NCBI GenBank assembly: GCA_022570795.1
Contig: JAKUDP010000016.1
Span: 496,001 to 560,000, forward strand
Direction: 5' to 3'
Source of the DNA: Sphaerulina vaccinii
Taxonomy: Eukaryota > Ascomycota > Dothideomycetes > Mycosphaerellales > Mycosphaerellaceae
Length of the DNA stretch: 64,000 bases
Shown: positions 21,657 to 31,160 of the stretch, piece by piece
Layout: each line of letters starts with the position of its first letter
Position numbering within the stretch: the stretch's first letter is position 1
Program-made: the position numbers and the translations under genes
The notes under the pieces: generated by a model
What the model saw: the letters and a program-made list of their open reading frames with translations, nothing else
Databases searched by the model: none
Told to the model about the DNA's origin: nothing

Positions 21657-23105
21657 CTACATCTTGCCATGTTCTCCTGGCTGCGTCGTGTCATCCCCAT
21701 CTGCATCGCCTCCAGTAGTCACATCCTCCAGCCACGGGCGCCTGTCAGACAATGGCGGAGCCGGGTACTCGCTGCTACTTGGTGAAACAAACGCATCAAG
21801 GAAATGATCCTCTGGCAAGATATCATCTGCACTTCTGCTGGCCTTGAGATCGTCACTTTCACCACGTTGCCGTTCTGCTGCAGCATGCTGCCTCAATTCT
21901 TTCGCACTGACGCTGCTGCTGCGTTGTCCAAAGTTGGACGGAATTGAGCGTGGGTCCAACCTGTCCAAGCTGGTGTTGTGCGTAGGACTGCTTGCACTAA
22001 GGGGCTGTTCTTCAGCTTTGTCGGAGTACGACTCGGTTTGTGGCAGTGCTCTGTCATCGTCCTCGTCGAACGGGTTTGTTAGTTGCTGGGCTTGAGATGA
22101 GCTACTTTGCCCAGCTTCTTCCGAGTGCGAAGCTGTATGTGACATTTCTCTGTTATTGTCCGGAGCTGCTCCGTCATCGACCTCATCTGGATCTGGAGGT
22201 GGTACTTCAGATGAGCTGGAGACCGCTCGAGATGGTACACGATCACTCTCCTCATCGAATGGGTCGTCGCTGACACTGTTAGGCCCTCCAGTATTGATAG
22301 CCGTGACGGGATGTTCAGAAGACTCCGAAGTTGCCGCTCCGACTGAGCTAGCAGTATCAATTCGAGGCTTGCTTTGGACTGGCTGTGAGGATGGGGATAT
22401 CTCTGGCGATTCTTCCTTTGGCGCGGAGATAGCAGCACTATCAGAGAACGGATCTTCGTCAAGTCCGCTGAAGTGACCACCAAAGTCGTCGCTGCCGCTG
22501 TCCAGTGGGTTGACAGTTTCCGAGTGTGAACTTATCGAGGAGGGCAGCTCTGGTGGTAAGACCAGTGGCGAAGGTGGCAACCCATGAATCTCGCGTGAAG
22601 AGCGTCGATCGTGCGTCTCGTCAGACACCGAGGGTATCTCTGTTATTCTTGACAGGCCATCATCTGATCTCTTTATCGCTGTAGGAGGTCGTTGCCACTC
22701 GGGCTGCTCTTCTGGGCTGGACTCCTCAGGCTCCGCAGGGGAAGTGTTCGGTGGCTCGACAAAGTTGTTGCGATGGGCTTCTGGACTACTTCTGCGTCTT
22801 CCTCCAGTACCATGTCGCAGTGGCCGTCTGCGTCTCGTACAAAAGAGTACGATTCCAAGGACTGCAAGCAGGAAAAGAAAGCAGAGTGGCACAGCAATGG
22901 CAACTGCTAGTCTTCGATTGAGTGCTATGCCTGGGCGGTGGGAGGTCTCGCGTGGCTCGAAGTTGTAATTACTCGCTTTCGTAGAATCGACCAGCTTCGT
23001 GTCCGTTTCAGATATGGCAGCAGTGCTTGTTACGTTTCGAAAGGGTGATACATGTACTGAGGCGAGTACAATCATACGTCCAGCGACGGGCACTGGGACT
23101 TTCAT
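21657..23105 (-). CDS. Single-pass membrane protein with NPF/DPF-type motifs (second of two)
   Basis: Open frame of 482 residues, ATG at 23105. A short N-terminal part (~65 residues) precedes one membrane helix (LAVAIAVPLCFLFLLAVLGI, then CTRRRR). A long acidic, Ser/Pro/Glu-rich tail follows. The tail repeats a pattern at least three times: NPLDSGSDDF, DPFDEESDR and NPFDEDDDR. NPF and DPF tripeptides are classical ligands of EH-domain and adaptor proteins in endocytosis, so the tail may be an endocytic sorting signal (inference). No signal peptide is evident at this start. Its layout matches the downstream neighbour 20031-20993, although the sequences share little beyond composition. Confidence 0.7.
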   Translation of the reverse strand: MKVPVPVAGRMIVLASVHVSPFRNVTSTAAISETDTKLVDSTKASNYNFEPRETSHRPGIALNRRLAVAIAVPLCFLFLLAVLGIVLFCTRRRRPLRHGTGGRRRSSPEAHRNNFVEPPNTSPAEPEESSPEEQPEWQRPPTAIKRSDDGLSRITEIPSVSDETHDRRSSREIHGLPPSPLVLPPELPSSISSHSETVNPLDSGSDDFGGHFSGLDEDPFSDSAAISAPKEESPEISPSSQPVQSKPRIDTASSVGAATSESSEHPVTAINTGGPNSVSDDPFDEESDRVPSRAVSSSSEVPPPDPDEVDDGAAPDNNREMSHTASHSEEAGQSSSSQAQQLTNPFDEDDDRALPQTESYSDKAEEQPLSASSPTHNTSLDRLDPRSIPSNFGQRSSSVSAKELRQHAAAERQRGESDDLKASRSADDILPEDHFLDAFVSPSSSEYPAPPLSDRRPWLEDVTTGGDADGDDTTQPGEHGKM

Positions 23106-23528
23106 CGCGGGTTTGTTTGTGAACTGTTCTTGCGAGGTGATCGATCCAGAGTCGCTTGCCGCTCAACACGAGGGGAAGGTGTGCCTCCATCTTGGTTCGG
23201 TTCGGTGAGGCATTGCCATGACCTGCGCGACCATCGTGCTCGGTAACAAGCTGCCAGCAGGCCATGCACGTAGCCGCGAGCTGGATATGATGTTAGCCTA
23301 TTGTTCTGAACATATATGAACACAAGCTGTATATCATGGTTGTTAATGTGACACCGCTGGCAGATGTCACGCACAGCGTAAGTGCAGGATTGAGAAGGAG
23401 CGCGGACACCTTTCGGACATTATTCTGCCGATGGTTCCACAATGCCATGCATATACATGTTGTAGCACATGGCTGGCGGTATTGGAGACGGCTGAGAGCA
23501 TATACATTAGCTTCATTAGTTAACGCAC
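23106..23528. other. Intergenic, promoter of membrane protein gene
   Basis: About 420 bp between two minus-strand genes. The part close to 23105 remains open in several frames, so an additional 5' exon of the membrane protein gene cannot be excluded. No repeat is evident. Confidence 0.35.
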
Positions 23529-26500
23529 CTACGAACTTTCCCCAGTACTGCTGAGTCTTCCTAGTCCCGAACCAAAACGACTGGACCCAGCAAATCTCAC
23601 ACTCTTAGCAGTTCCACCAGGCCCAATAGATCTTCCGAAAACGCTGGTTCTGAGGGCGCTTGGTGGCGCTCGTGCAGGTGTTGCACTACTGACTCCACCT
23701 GCCCTTAATTTGCGTGCGAAGGGTGTGATCTGCGGTGTCAACCCCTCAAAGATGTCTGTATTCTCCTCTACCACATCGGGCCTGGTTGCAGCAAGAGGTG
23801 CCGGGGTCGTCACGAGATAGGACTGATCGAAGGCAAAAGGCGTAACATTGGCGGGCGTGGGCAAAGGCTTGAAGCGTCCTGCTCTTCTTGTCCTTGACGG
23901 CGTTCGCATATATCCTGGTGTGGTGGCGTTTGTAGGAGGTGAGCTGGGGAAGCTTGGACTCTCAGCAGATCTGGCGGCGGCACGACTAGCAGGTCGAAGG
24001 CTGGGGCTCTCGCCTGGCTCTTGTGGTTGTGTTCTCGCAGCTTTGCGCGTCCCGGCTTGCAGTGCCCAGTGTCGCAGCATCTGCTTGATATGCTGATCAC
24101 GATTGCGAGCCCATAGAGCATCTGCACTTTCGACGCGCCGGGCGGCTGTGAAGATCACCCATTGCATCCGCTTGACAGCGCCGGCGAGGAGACCAAGATC
24201 CGTCTCTTGTCGGAATTGTACAGCTTGTTGGTCAAGTGCCGCGAGATCGATGTGCTCATTCACAAGAGCGGACAGCGCAGAGCCCAACAGCTTCTGCTGA
24301 TCCATGGCCCTTGCTCGCACTGCAAGCTCTCCGTATTGTGCAGTCTTTGCTCGCATCTTGTCGAAGGCATCAATGCCAATCTCGTAAAGGCGGCCTCGTG
24401 CTCGCTGATTGGCCTCTTGTCTCATGGATTGGATCTCAATGTTCTTGCTTCGCAACCGATTGAAGCATTGGCTGACGGTCCTCAGCTTGATTTTGGATCG
24501 GACTTGGGCATATGCGTCACGTCGACGCTGATGCTTATGCTCTGCCGTCCGTTCACGCCATAGCTTCAGCGTCCGGGTCGCAAGCACGTAGAAGCGAGCG
24601 TCCGTAGCCCACTTAGCAAGCATACGTGCGTGCTCGGTGCGCTCTTTCCAGACATCGAGGACGTTGGGCAGTGCTCGGCTGTTAGCGAATTCTACCGCCG
24701 CCCTTTCTGCGTCTTCGCGTTGTCGCAATGCTCGGTTCAAGCTGGTCATACCAAAGCGCAGAAGACTCCATCGCTGGTTGGTCTCAAATTCAGTCCGAGC
24801 CTGTGCCAAAGCCACCTCCTTCCCAAGCAAGTTGGCAGCCCAGCGATTCAGTGTGTACCGCAATCGCTTTTCGTTCTGGGCACGCTGAAATGACTTGAGA
24901 CGCGCTTGTAGTACCCATCTGTACAGGTTCTCCACAGCAATGCGCTCATCAATACGCTGGGCTAGTGCTTTGCATCTGAGAGCATCGTTCCAGCTGGTCC
25001 AGGTAGATTGTAAGATGCGCTTCCGATCAACATCAACTGCTTGTCGTGATAACGTGAGGTGCAAGGTCCAGACTTTAAGCGCTTTCCGCTTGAGATCCAG
25101 ATTGATTCTGCTTGTCAATGTCTTCTCTCGAGGGACAAGTTTCGCGTGCATCTGCAGAGCATCGAAGCAGCGTGAGCTCAGCTTTCGCTGAGCAAGGCTT
25201 TCTGCAGTCTGCGAGGCCAGTCGCAGGTCATCTTTTCGTTCAGAGAGAGTCCGTAGTGCTGACACCAATAGTCTTCGACGTCGGAAGGCTGCAGCTTGAT
25301 CTTCTTGCGCCCATTGACTCTGCAACTTGGCCACCCATGAATCGAAGTACTTTCGCTGAAGTCTCTGCTCGCGCCAGCCCTCTACGCGATGGGCACAAAA
25401 GTCCCAAAACCAGCGTTGAAAGCATCGCTTGGTCAATGTCGCTTCGTAATGAGCCTCAGCCTGCTGATGGACTAGATCACGTCGAGCAGTCTTGGCCCGC
25501 CACTGGTTCAGGAACTTCCGCGTCAAGATACTGCGAGCTTTCGTGACGTTCTCGATCGTGAGCTTGCGCCATCTGGTGAAGTACCGGATCTTCAGAATGC
25601 TTTCTTTAGCAATTTCGCGACATCGTCTCTGGTATTGCAGGGACTCGTGCCAATTGCTGAACGCTCTCCACACATACTGCTCGTCGCGCTGCTGTCTGTA
25701 GTCTTGCAGCCGCCGCTCAAGATCTGCTTCTCGTTCGCGCGCGCGAGCTTGCTGCTCTTCTTCCCATCTTTGCGCTTGCAAAGCACGTTCGCGCGCTAGT
25801 CTGCGCTCCTCGTAGAGTCCGAGCAGTAAGTCGAACGACTCCTTGAGCAGCTTGCGACGATCATGATTGACAGCGAAGGTCCAGGCTTGGGCTCGCCGGC
25901 TCTGCATTGCCAGTGCCTGATCATGCCAAATATGAAGAAGTCGCCTTACTAATCGCCACTCGCTAGTGGCATAGAAAGCCTCTGCGTTCTGCTCTAGTTG
26001 AGTCTGCGATACATCGAATACCAGCGTCGGGTTCCTTTGCTCCTCGAACTCGGATTGATAGTGTGACGATGGTGATCCTTCCTGATAGTGCTTCGGTGCT
26101 GGCTGCCTTGATTGATAGATTTGCGAACTGCTCGTTGATCGTGCGCGCTGTGTGCTGTTCGAATCTCTGCCTCTACGCGGTGGTTTGCTGAGTAGTCCGT
26201 TTTGCGCCGGTTCTGGAAGTGGTCGCAGCGACTCTTTGTGCTCGCTCAACCAGGTCTCCTCCACATGCGCATCGCCGAAGGAGACACGTCTTTCTGGTTT
26301 CGAGTCCTTCTTCTTGGGAGGCGTATTTGAGACACGCAATGATCGCGTTTCGTCTTCATCGTCGTCGTCCAGTATAGTTTCGATTCCTTGTGCAGCAAGC
26401 ACGCTCCTCAACCCGCGCACCAGATCAATCTTCTGCCCAGCGCCGTTCTGCTGTCGCATGCTGTCGCCAATCGAGCAAATCCAGCGGAACAGCGCATTCT

Positions 26501-26721
26501 CGTGCCCTGGGTCCAAGCCTTGCTCTTCGACATATGCATCGTATTCGGTGAACAGCGCCTTGATCGGCGGACTGGCAGACTTCGAGGCTGACACGCAGAT
26601 TTGGTAGAGACCTTCGATTTCTGTATAGCATGTCAGGATGAAGTGCGCGTCAATGGTGCAGGGTCAGCTTACGATCATTGCTCAGCTCGGGCAGCTCGCG
26701 GTCATGTTGGTATCCATTCAT
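23529..26721 (-). CDS. SFI1: SFI1-like centrin-binding spindle pole body protein
   Basis: Exons 26721-26673 (16 codons plus one base) and 26620-23529; the 52-bp intron has a GTAAGC donor and ATACAG acceptor; 1,046 residues. The join gives a continuous N-terminus (LPELSND-QIEGLYQICVSA), which supports the short first exon. From about residue 230 to 880 the protein is an array of ~30-residue helical repeats, each with an aromatic/Trp anchor and basic residues (for example FTRWRKLTIEN, FLNQWRAKTA, ALKVWTLHLTL). This is the SFI1 repeat pattern that binds centrin (Cdc31). The N-terminal ~150 residues and the C-terminal ~150 (Ser/Pro-rich) are disordered. By family it forms the half-bridge filament for spindle pole body duplication. 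Confidence 0.9.
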
Positions 26722-27040
26722 GGACGAGTTGGCCTAAAAGGACATGTGGGACTTTCCGGCGGACGCGCTTCGAATATGTCCTGGTCATCGGGTGTGGTGG
26801 TGGTGCATTGATGTTCGATAAGAGAAGCTGTGAGAGATCAATGTCGTGTCTCTGTTCGTGGTGTTCTGGGAGAGAAAGCTTCTTGCGACGCGACAGACGA
26901 GACACAAGAGTTACGCGCTTGTTGTTCTCGAAGGTCTTCCTCCAATCGGATCTCAACCATTCGCCCAGCATTCCTGACGACATCATTCACTTTCCCAGCA
27001 GACACTTTCCTCTCCTCCTATCTCATCAGACACGATCAAG
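26722..27040. promoter_or_regulatory. Shared divergent promoter, SFI1 / NDUFAF8-like
   Basis: The two start codons face apart across 319 bp, so promoter elements of both genes must lie here. No specific binding site was identified by eye. Confidence 0.5.
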
Positions 27041-27324
27041 ATGCCCGGCAGGACGAGACCCATTGAGAAGTTTGCCGAAGCTGCAGCCAAGTGCTCTCCT
27101 GAGGTTCGTTTAGCTGATGGGTATCACCGAGAATGAAATCCTGACCAGCATACAGGGCGCTGTCTACGGCAAGTGCGTGGCGGCCAATTACCAGAACATT
27201 AAGAAGGATATGTGTGCCAGAGAATTTCTAGCATTGAAGGATTGCTACATTGTACGACATGGACTATCAAACTCTTGGTTCAATGCTAATGCTGAGGTAG
27301 AAAGCTGCGGGCAGGAAGTCATAG
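27041..27324 (+). CDS. NDUFAF8: Twin CX9C mitochondrial protein, NDUFAF8-like complex I assembly factor
   Basis: Three small exons, 27041-27103, 27156-27251 and 27301-27324, encode 60 residues. Intron 1 is 52 bp (GTTCGT...TACAG), intron 2 is 49 bp (GTACGA, GCTAAT branch, GTAG); both are phase 0. The joined protein has two CX9C motifs: C-SPEGAVYGK-C and C-AREFLALKD-C. Spacing and surrounding residues (AVYGKCV, then MCAREFLALKDC) follow NDUFAF8/C17orf89, which partners NDUFAF5 in assembly of respiratory complex I. Twin CX9C proteins are imported by Mia40 and folded through two disulphides in the intermembrane space. The product is shorter than human NDUFAF8 (74). No uninterrupted frame shows this gene; it appears only after splicing. 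Other twin CX9C families are possible. Confidence 0.78.
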
Positions 27325-27598
27325 CATTCACACGCTCAGCCACGATCCTGAGTCGACAAGATGCTTTACAGCTAGCATATTGAATGCCAATCTTGACACC
27401 GCCTGTGCTAGAAACATGGACAAATACCTGCAAAACCTGTGTCACCCTTTCAAGACCAATCCAGCACCTCCTGACAGACGTTCGACCTCTGCTCTCAGGC
27501 TGGACGACTGAGCAGCATCACGGTCAAGAGTACGAAGCTTGACTACTACTTCTATCAGCGATACCTTTAAGGAACATTATCAACCTCGAACCCACGGT

Positions 27599-28233
27599 AT
27601 GAAAGCCATGATGAAAGAACTGCCAGATGAACTGCTACTTCAAGTGCTCGACTGCCTCGATCCTGGTACCTTATTCTACGCTACTCGGCTTGTTAGTCGA
27701 CGTTTCAAGGCTTGTGCTGAAGACAGCTTGCCCGCCAGCCTCCAAATCCAACTGAAAGCCATAACACAATCTTTCCCAGCGACGCGAATCCGATAGGATT
27801 CCTGCTCAACAGATACATCCACGTACACCTCGACTTCAAGTATAGATCACATCAGTCAGTAATCGCAGCAACAGCCAGCTTTGTACCACAAAAGCGTGGC
27901 CAATACGCGGTCAATAGCCATTCTTGCTCATTAGGGAGCACGCGCCGAGCTATAGCAGCGTGGAAGGCTACAGAGTTGTATGGAGGAGATGGCGTTATGT
28001 GGACTGTGCAATTTGCAGGACATCCTGCGCTTACTTTCCGTGGTAGAACCTGGGTCAGATACACAATAGCGACTCCAAGAAACGACGCAACACTTGTGCT
28101 TGACTGGAAGAGGGTCATGGCAGTCTATCTTAAGGAGATCAGCTACGACGAGGCCACCATCAAAGAGCGCAATGCAGGACGTTATCTGCCATGGACACTA
28201 GTGAGCAAGACTAATACCACATGGTGCGAGTGA
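27599..28233 (+). CDS. F-box protein gene with broken or spliced frame
   Basis: The 5' part (ATG 27599) encodes a good F-box: LPDELLLQVLDCLDPGTL... then LVSRRFKACAE, and stops at 27794-27796. A second frame, open from about 27720 to the stop at 28233, reads on convincingly (FLLNRYIHVHLDF... to the TLVSKTNTTWCE terminus) but is shifted by -1. No good GT-AG intron joins the two without deleting the conserved VSRRF end of the F-box. One poor option uses GTGCTG as donor and a CATTAG acceptor near 27937. I therefore favour a single-base indel (pseudogene, or sequencing error). If intact it would be a Skp1-binding F-box adaptor of unknown target. Confidence 0.5.
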
Positions 28234-28489
28234 TAAGGTCGAAAGCGGAAGTCCTGAAGAACAATGTCTTTCAAAGTGCGCAAGGCAGTACTGTTCTTCG
28301 TGCACTGGACTCCCGGTTTCCAAGATGCGGGCGGGAGCTCGAGAGGCTGCCAACAGACATGAAACATGCTTGCTCTCTTATTTGGCTGTGTCCCACAAGC
28401 AAACTTTTGGTTCTCATTCCCATCATATAAGGGATGCTTCTCGGCCTTGGCTTCTGCGAGAGGTATCAGCAGAACCGGAACATCAAGCA

Positions 28490-28903
28490 ATGGCTTCATC
28501 CACTCCGCAGACCCAATCAGCAGACGAGGACCTAAAATGGGTCGCTCTCAAAACACGACTCGATCATCTCATCAAGGACGAGAAGCGTCTGAGCATCAGC
28601 CCTTACGATGTCGACCTCGCCATTGCCAAGAAAGCTGTAAGCTACCTAATCGACATATACAGACACCAAGACCAGCAGCTAGACGAGAAATGCAAGGCGC
28701 ACGGCATTGAGCGACCCGACATTGACGAGAATGGACTTATACGGCCACAGGACATCGAAAACCTGAAAGACGAAGAAGCGCGTGAGATGACGACTGCGAT
28801 GGTGGAGGACTTGATTTTTCTCGCGCAGGAGAAGGAGGAAGTGGTGAGGGAGATTCAGTACCTAAGCAGGCAGGCCGGCGAACCAACGGGGCGGGATTCT
28901 TGA
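28490..28903 (+). CDS. Small acidic helical protein, tandem paralogue 1
   Basis: Frame of 137 residues from the ATG at 28490; the frame opens further upstream, but the ATG context and the paralogue agree on this start. Not a family I recognise. The protein is charged and predicted mostly helical (LKTRLDHLI, VDLAIAKKAVSYL, then an acidic second half), with no membrane segment or cysteine pattern. It is clearly related to 29272-29700: the first ~75 residues match at most positions (both begin with SSTP.TQS, then ..W.A.K.RLD.LI.D, and .D.A.AKKA..Y). The leaders just upstream are alike too. Function unknown. Confidence 0.7.
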   Translation: MASSTPQTQSADEDLKWVALKTRLDHLIKDEKRLSISPYDVDLAIAKKAVSYLIDIYRHQDQQLDEKCKAHGIERPDIDENGLIRPQDIENLKDEEAREMTTAMVEDLIFLAQEKEEVVREIQYLSRQAGEPTGRDS

Positions 28904-29271
28904 GCAATTGTTGGAGACGGCGCGGATGATGGATTTACGAGGTGAAGAATGATAGCCTTGGGAAAGGCAAGTTTGTAGTACAGACCACGAGCAGCAGGCT
29001 GGAATGGCATAGCGGTGGCATGGTACGAACGATTAGTGCGAAAGTTCGTTTGCCTTCAGGCTTCCCTCAGCAGTGCCATACTTCACCCACTATGCTTGCT
29101 ACTGACAGAATGCCGACAGGATTCTCGAGAGGCTGCGAACACTCTAGGCAACACCAAAGCGCTTCACTCCTTGACATGTCTCACTAGCAAACTTTCCCTC
29201 TCATATTACACCTTCTCCGGGGCCTCCTTTGCAAGACAAACCAGCAGAGCTGAACGTGCCACCATCAAGGA

Positions 29272-29700
29272 ATGTCGTCTTCCACTCCACTAACCCAGTC
29301 AACCAAAGAAGAAGACCCTCAGTGGCTCGCTTTCAAATCACGACTCGACCAGCTCATTCGAGACAATGACCTGGGTCTTCATCCCGACGAAATCGATCTT
29401 GCACTTGCCAAGAAGGCCCTCGACTACGTACAGGACAACAACGATCGGCAGAATGCATATCTCGACAAAGCATATGCGGCAAGCGGCGTTGAGCGGGACA
29501 AGCAAAAGGCATTCACGCCTCCCTGGAAAGGAGAGCTGGACTCCATGGACGAAGAAGATATACGGATCTTCGCTGTTGAGGCGGTCGAGATCGCATGTTA
29601 CATCGAAGAAGAGAAGGTTAAGCTCATGAAGATCATGAAGGAACAAGGACGTGGCTTCAAGGGAATGGTTGAGAGCGAGACGGATGAAGAGGATGCTTAG
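29272..29700 (+). CDS. Small acidic helical protein, tandem paralogue 2
   Basis: Frame of 142 residues, ATG at 29272. Paralogue of 28490-28903 on the same strand, 370 bp downstream of it. The N-terminal ~75 residues are conserved (TQST...W.AFKSRLDQLIRD, DEIDLALAKKALDYV, then a tail around YAASGVERDK). The C-terminal half diverges, ending in an acidic ETDEEDA tail. Both proteins have no cysteine-rich or enzymatic motif. Spacing, strand and leader similarity point to a tandem duplication. Function unknown. Confidence 0.72.
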   Translation: MSSSTPLTQSTKEEDPQWLAFKSRLDQLIRDNDLGLHPDEIDLALAKKALDYVQDNNDRQNAYLDKAYAASGVERDKQKAFTPPWKGELDSMDEEDIRIFAVEAVEIACYIEEEKVKLMKIMKEQGRGFKGMVESETDEEDA

Positions 29701-29922
29701 TTGCGAAATGCCAAAGAGTTGGTGAAGGATGGAATCTGTAGTGAGCAGGATCATGCGGAGCATATCGCGTCGTGTCATGTGGAAAGGGCTGAAAGGAAGG
29801 CAATGGTGTTAAAGAAGCGCTCGTAGCGTGTCGAGAGATAGGGATGTGAAGTAGAGCTGTACATGTAGATGTGCAGTGCGTAGCATACATAGATAGGGGA
29901 GATCGCCCTCGAAAAAGTCAAT

Positions 29923-29945
29923 TTCACTTCACTTCACTTCACTTC
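29923..29945. repeat. (TTCAC)n microsatellite
   Basis: Four complete tandem TTCAC units plus a partial one, about 220 bp downstream of the second paralogue. No other feature is attached to it. Confidence 0.8.
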
Positions 29946-30268
29946 CCTCTCGCCACTCTGTCTGCTCCATGTCTACTGATATAGAGCGCACATCACAACA
30001 ACCTTGACGCGACGATGATGGCGAGAGTTGTTGTGACTACAATGCTGATCATAGCAATGAGATCGCGAAAAGCGGTAACCACAACAACAACAAAAAGAAA
30101 GGAAACGAAAGCTAAAAACGGCCGAGTCCATCAGAGTGGCAAAAACAAGAAATTGCATACACCGCAATGTCCAAAGCAGATCGCTGGATCGAACTCCCGA
30201 CTAACAAAGTTCAAAAAAGAACAGAAAGATATGACCCTGATGCGTTGTTAGTGCAAAAGAGCAAAAAG

Positions 30269-30296
30269 CCTGAAAATGGTTGGAACCATTTTCAGG
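30269..30296. repeat. Perfect 13-bp inverted repeat with 2-nt loop
   Basis: CCTGAAAATGGTT, then GG, then its exact reverse complement AACCATTTTCAGG. The palindrome is 28 bp long, lies in non-coding DNA, and is followed by a purine run. It could form a cruciform or an RNA hairpin, but there is no associated gene. Confidence 0.85.
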
Positions 30297-31160
30297 GGAA
30301 AGCTCCAGTCTACCTTATTGAAAGGTCGTTGACGAGTTTTCATTAGGATTGGTAAAGGTCAGTTATATTAAACTCTCGCAGCAAGAATTCTGTACTCCTC
30401 TGGGAGCACGATTGGTATAGGTTATCATTCATTCATGGCCTCTATAGTTTAGTCGCTAAGCGTGCAGATTGCGGGTTTGAGTTCTCTACCCCATTCCCCA
30501 CGTCGGCTCTTCGTGCTTTAGTTGTATTGTGGGATGCGTCTCCGCTGGCTCCCACATACAGAGCCCATACGTGCCCTGCCGATTCCAACACCGTCAGACC
30601 TGATAGTCACGTGGGTGTTGCTTGACATGAGCATGATTCCCCATCTCACATGTGGCCTGGAGGATCGCGTAGGCTGAAGGACGCTGGTGAGGCGCGTCTT
30701 GGTGACCTGAAGTAGAGAGGTGGAGGTCGAAGAGCACACTCAGCTCACTCGAGATGCGCACAGTGTCCTTCCTCATTGCCTCTGGGCTGCCTTTGGTAGG
30801 CTTTCGAGGCTCTGAATGTCTGAAGCGAGTGTGGATGCTCATCAAGTGAAATTCTTGGGTTGCACTGATCATCGGGACTATCCCAACAAGGACCATGATG
30901 GATGCAGCAAGTCTCTACGGGGACCTCATCATCTGCGCAGCCAGGCCTGTCACAATGCAAACAGGACATGGTTCTCAACTCACGGGAGATGGGTTGGTTC
31001 GCCAGCAAAGTGAGACTCCCACATTCCTGCGTGTTCTGAAGCTCCAGACGAATGCAGATGACTCCGACCAGATCGAGTACGACGATTTGCGAACTTCGTA
31101 GGTGAGTGGATGGAACAGGACGAGGGCTTCATTAATGTCTAAGCCAAGCGGTATGTGGAC

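Larger units (their letters stand above)
29701..31160. other. Gene-poor stretch, 1.5 kb
   Basis: No convincing coding frame on either strand. It contains a TTCAC microsatellite, an A-rich stretch near 30060-30130, and the perfect palindrome at 30269-30296. Frames of 65-100 codons around 30518-31101 overlap on both strands and carry no motif. It may include the 3' region of NoxA and a decayed gene. Confidence 0.4.

Noticed and set aside
30175..30205. Reverse B-box-like string (GATCGAACTCCC)
   Set aside because: The flanking T-stem bases do not pair and no A box lies at the right distance.
30440..30505. tRNA-like sequence (TAGTTTAGTCG as A box, GGGTTTGAGTTC as B box)
   Set aside because: The acceptor and T-stem arms do not pair, and the B box differs from consensus; at most a very degraded tRNA.
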